From the NCBI GenBank assembly GCA_031281115.1, contig JAITFV010000151.1, forward strand, positions 1 to 8,420: 8,420 bases of DNA, written 5' to 3'. The stretch is from Oscillospiraceae bacterium. Lineage in GTDB: Bacteria; Bacillota; Clostridia; Oscillospirales; Ruminococcaceae. Of the stretch, positions 7,128 to 8,420 are shown piece after piece; position 1 is the stretch's first letter; each line of letters starts with the position of its first letter. Under the pieces are notes generated by a model that was given only the letters and a program-made list of their open reading frames with translations, ran no database searches and was not told the DNA's origin. A program made the position numbers and the translations under genes.

Positions 7128-7165
7128 TAGGGAGGGCGCTGCTGCGATAGCGCGGAACCCTGTTA
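7111..7165 (+). repeat. Right arm of the 380-base inverted-repeat element
   Basis: Partner of 6786-6840, with 42 of 55 ungapped matches as reverse complement. It contains a small internal hairpin, GCGCT (7136-7140) with AGCGC (7149-7153). Its right end, GCGGAACCCTGTTA, borders directly on the run of palindromes at 7177-7319. Confidence 0.7.
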
Positions 7166-7176
7166 TAGCCAGTTAA

Positions 7177-7319
7177 GTTAAAAACGCTAAAGCGTTTTTA
7201 ACCCGCGGCGTATATGCCGCGAACCGCCAAAGGCGGCTTGACTTGACTGCATAGTTGATTGTCCGTGCTGATGGCACGGCGGCAAGCGCCGCTTGCCGAG
7301 AAAACACTTTAGTGTTTTC
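7177..7319. repeat. Cluster of six adjacent short palindromes
   Basis: Six separate perfect stem-loops follow each other: arms 7177-7188/7191-7202 (GTTAAAAACGCT, 12 bases), 7204-7209/7216-7221 (CGCGGC), 7224-7228/7232-7236 (CCGCC), 7263-7268/7274-7279 (CCGTGC), 7280-7287/7291-7298 (CGGCAAGC) and 7300-7308/7311-7319 (GAAAACACT). The last three are separated by no more than one base. Loops are two to six bases. A+T-rich and G+C-rich stems both occur, which suggests assembly from independent modules. None is followed by a convincing T-run. Confidence 0.8.
7245..7284 (+). repeat. Dispersed intergenic repeat, copy 2
   Basis: Matches bases 1-40 at 39 of 40 positions in the same orientation. As in copy 1, the similarity ends at GGCGGCA: copy 1 continues with TTTGTAAA, copy 2 with AGCGCCGC. 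It includes the CCGTGC/GCACGG hairpin. Both copies lie upstream of + strand genes, 7.2 kb apart. Confidence 0.9.
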
Positions 7320-7432
7320 AATTTAATCAGCTATATCCATTTCCTAAATGGGTAACAGTATTAGAAACTAAATCCTGAATAAGCAGGAAGCAAGTTTTGA
7401 ATTAAAAGATGCCGAAAAGAGGTGTGGTTAAT

Positions 7433-8302
7433 ATGGCTTTCGAGTCTCTTCCGGGTGTCAAGGTTGCTTCGTACGCTTCGGAGCAAACCTTTGTTGTCGG
7501 AGATTTTTTCGCTGTTTACTTGAAAAGCGAGGAAAATCCGACCATCTACCGTTGGACAGAAGTTAAAAGCATAACGGAAAATAAAACCGACTTCATTATT
7601 AATGCAGCCGGAATCGTTTATAAAATTCCGAAGCTTAATATTCCCGATGAGAAAAAGCTGCTTAATTTACGCGGTGTTTTAGAGGGCGCGGCTTCCTTCA
7701 ACCCCGATATCGAATATAGCCATCAGAAGCGGATTCTTCCGCCGAAATACCTCTATCTTAACGGCGACCCCGGCGAAACACCATATACTGTCAACGGTTA
7801 TTATAAAGAGCGCGAGATTAACTTAAGTAATGCAATCCTGCTTAATACCCGTCTCGGAAATATGTTCAAGCTGATTGCTTTTGCGGCAATTGTATCAATA
7901 TTCGCAGTTTTGCACTTTTTCTGGGGTGACACGGCTCAAAATTGGTTTTGGTTCCTGCCGATTTCGGTTTTTTCGGGAGGAATCGCGGTTATGCTCGTTT
8001 ATTTAGTCTGCGCCGTTATCGCCAACTACCACTACGCTCATTTATATAAAACAGACCCCGCGCTCTCTGAAGAGATTACCTTTACGGTTTCCACAGCCGG
8101 ATTCTCTGCTGTAGAAAGCCACCTTTTTACGAACGGCGAGTTTATACCGTGGGAGGAAGCGAATTATTTCATAGAAACTAATAACGTCTTCATTATTTAC
8201 AAGCACAATAAAGCCGTTTTTTGGCTTCCGAAGAGGCTTTTCACCAAAGAAATTCAAATGGAAATCTCAGGTTTTATCCATGAAAGGCTCGTTCAAAAAT
8301 AA
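7433..8302 (+). CDS. Two-TM membrane protein with YcxB-like C-terminal domain
   Basis: A 289-residue membrane protein of unknown function. The start at ATG 7433 is chosen because AGAGGTG (7418-7424) lies eight bases upstream; an ATG at 7409 has no such site. Two membrane segments lie at about residues 145-163 and 172-197. The C-terminal part (about 214-285) has the YcxB-like pattern: ITFTVSTAGFSAV, then FIPWEE (W240), YFIETNNVFIIY and WLPKRLF. The N-terminal part (about 20-85) shows a similar order: YRWTEV (W41), SITENKTDFIINA, YKIPK. So two half-domains of one kind seem to flank the membrane hairpin, probably both on the cytoplasmic side. YcxB-like proteins are uncharacterised conserved membrane proteins, related in fold prediction to bacterial PH-like domains. 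It is preceded by a long palindrome-rich region and has no clear own promoter. The gene is very likely real; the family call is moderate. Confidence 0.7.
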   Translation: MAFESLPGVKVASYASEQTFVVGDFFAVYLKSEENPTIYRWTEVKSITENKTDFIINAAGIVYKIPKLNIPDEKKLLNLRGVLEGAASFNPDIEYSHQKRILPPKYLYLNGDPGETPYTVNGYYKEREINLSNAILLNTRLGNMFKLIAFAAIVSIFAVLHFFWGDTAQNWFWFLPISVFSGGIAVMLVYLVCAVIANYHYAHLYKTDPALSEEITFTVSTAGFSAVESHLFTNGEFIPWEEANYFIETNNVFIIYKHNKAVFWLPKRLFTKEIQMEISGFIHERLVQK

Positions 8303-8359
8303 CGGCGGAGCTGCCGTCGGCGATTTTTCGCGAAATATTTGCCAGTATACATAGTCCTT

Positions 8360-8388
8360 TAACTTTAAAATATAATATTTCAAAGTTA
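8360..8388. promoter_or_regulatory. 29-base near-perfect palindrome, candidate operator
   Basis: Fourteen-base arms around a central A (8374) match at 13 of 14 positions; the only mismatch is A8367 against C8381. The outer ends are TAACTTT (8360-8366) and AAAGTTA (8382-8388). The centre contains TATAAT (8371-8376), though no good -35 sits 17 bases upstream. It lies about 30 bases before the likely gene start at the window edge. The symmetry and size suit a dimeric DNA-binding protein site. Confidence 0.5.
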
Positions 8389-8405
8389 GTTTAGTATATC
8401 TCTTT

Positions 8406-8420
8406 GAGAGGAAGTAAAAT
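8406..8420 (+). promoter_or_regulatory. Ribosome binding site of a gene beginning at the right edge
   Basis: GAGAGGAAG (8406-8414) is a good ribosome binding site. The window ends in AT (8419-8420), which would become an ATG start codon if the next base is G, with a spacing of seven bases from GAGG. This is inference; the coding sequence itself is not in the window. Confidence 0.4.

Noticed and set aside
8303..8328. Terminator after the YcxB-like gene (CGGC 8303-8306, GCCG 8313-8316, T-run at 8324-8328)
   Set aside because: The stem is only four to five pairs and the T-run begins seven bases later, so the evidence is too weak to call it.

Overview
The window looks like chromosomal DNA from a low-to-medium G+C Gram-positive bacterium, most likely a Clostridia-type anaerobe. 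This rests on consensus sigma-A promoters with 17-base spacers and extended -10 elements, GGAG/GAGG-type ribosome binding sites, a chemoreceptor architecture common in Clostridia, and a type I-beta DAHP synthase with a fused regulatory domain. No rRNA, tRNA, CRISPR array, transposase or phage gene is visible, and the assignment below phylum level is a guess.

Left part (1-1905, + strand): a copy of a dispersed repeat (1-40), cut by the window edge, lies just upstream of a consensus promoter, a monocistronic methyl-accepting chemotaxis protein (145-1830) and a strong terminator (1865-1900). A convergent cation diffusion facilitator gene (1911-2807, - strand) ends against the same terminator. 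The 201 bases behind it (2808-3008) are rich in hairpins and include a probable terminator for the next operon.

Middle part (3009-6776, - strand): one apparent operon reads from a consensus promoter (6748-6776) through a GH113-like glycoside hydrolase, DAHP synthase (first step of aromatic amino acid synthesis), a CPBP-family membrane protease gene interrupted by one in-frame TGA, and prephenate dehydrogenase (tyrosine branch). The first two genes overlap by ATGA. The broken CPBP gene is much more A+T-rich than its neighbours and probably arrived by transfer between two aromatic-pathway genes.

Right part (6777-8420): about 650 bases without a convincing gene hold two + strand promoters, a pair of inverted ~55-base repeats 380 bases apart, a run of about ten short perfect palindromes, and a second copy (39/40 identical) of the repeat at the window start. 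Next comes a two-TM membrane protein with a YcxB-like C-terminal domain and an apparent second copy of that half-domain at its N-terminus (7433-8302). At the right edge a 29-base near-perfect palindrome and a ribosome binding site suggest that another + strand gene begins at or just past base 8419.

I found no obvious defence island or complete new system. The most unusual signals are the transcribed palindrome-rich region at 6786-7351, the nonsense-interrupted CPBP gene, and the odd operon partnership of a cytoplasmic hydrolase with aromatic biosynthesis.
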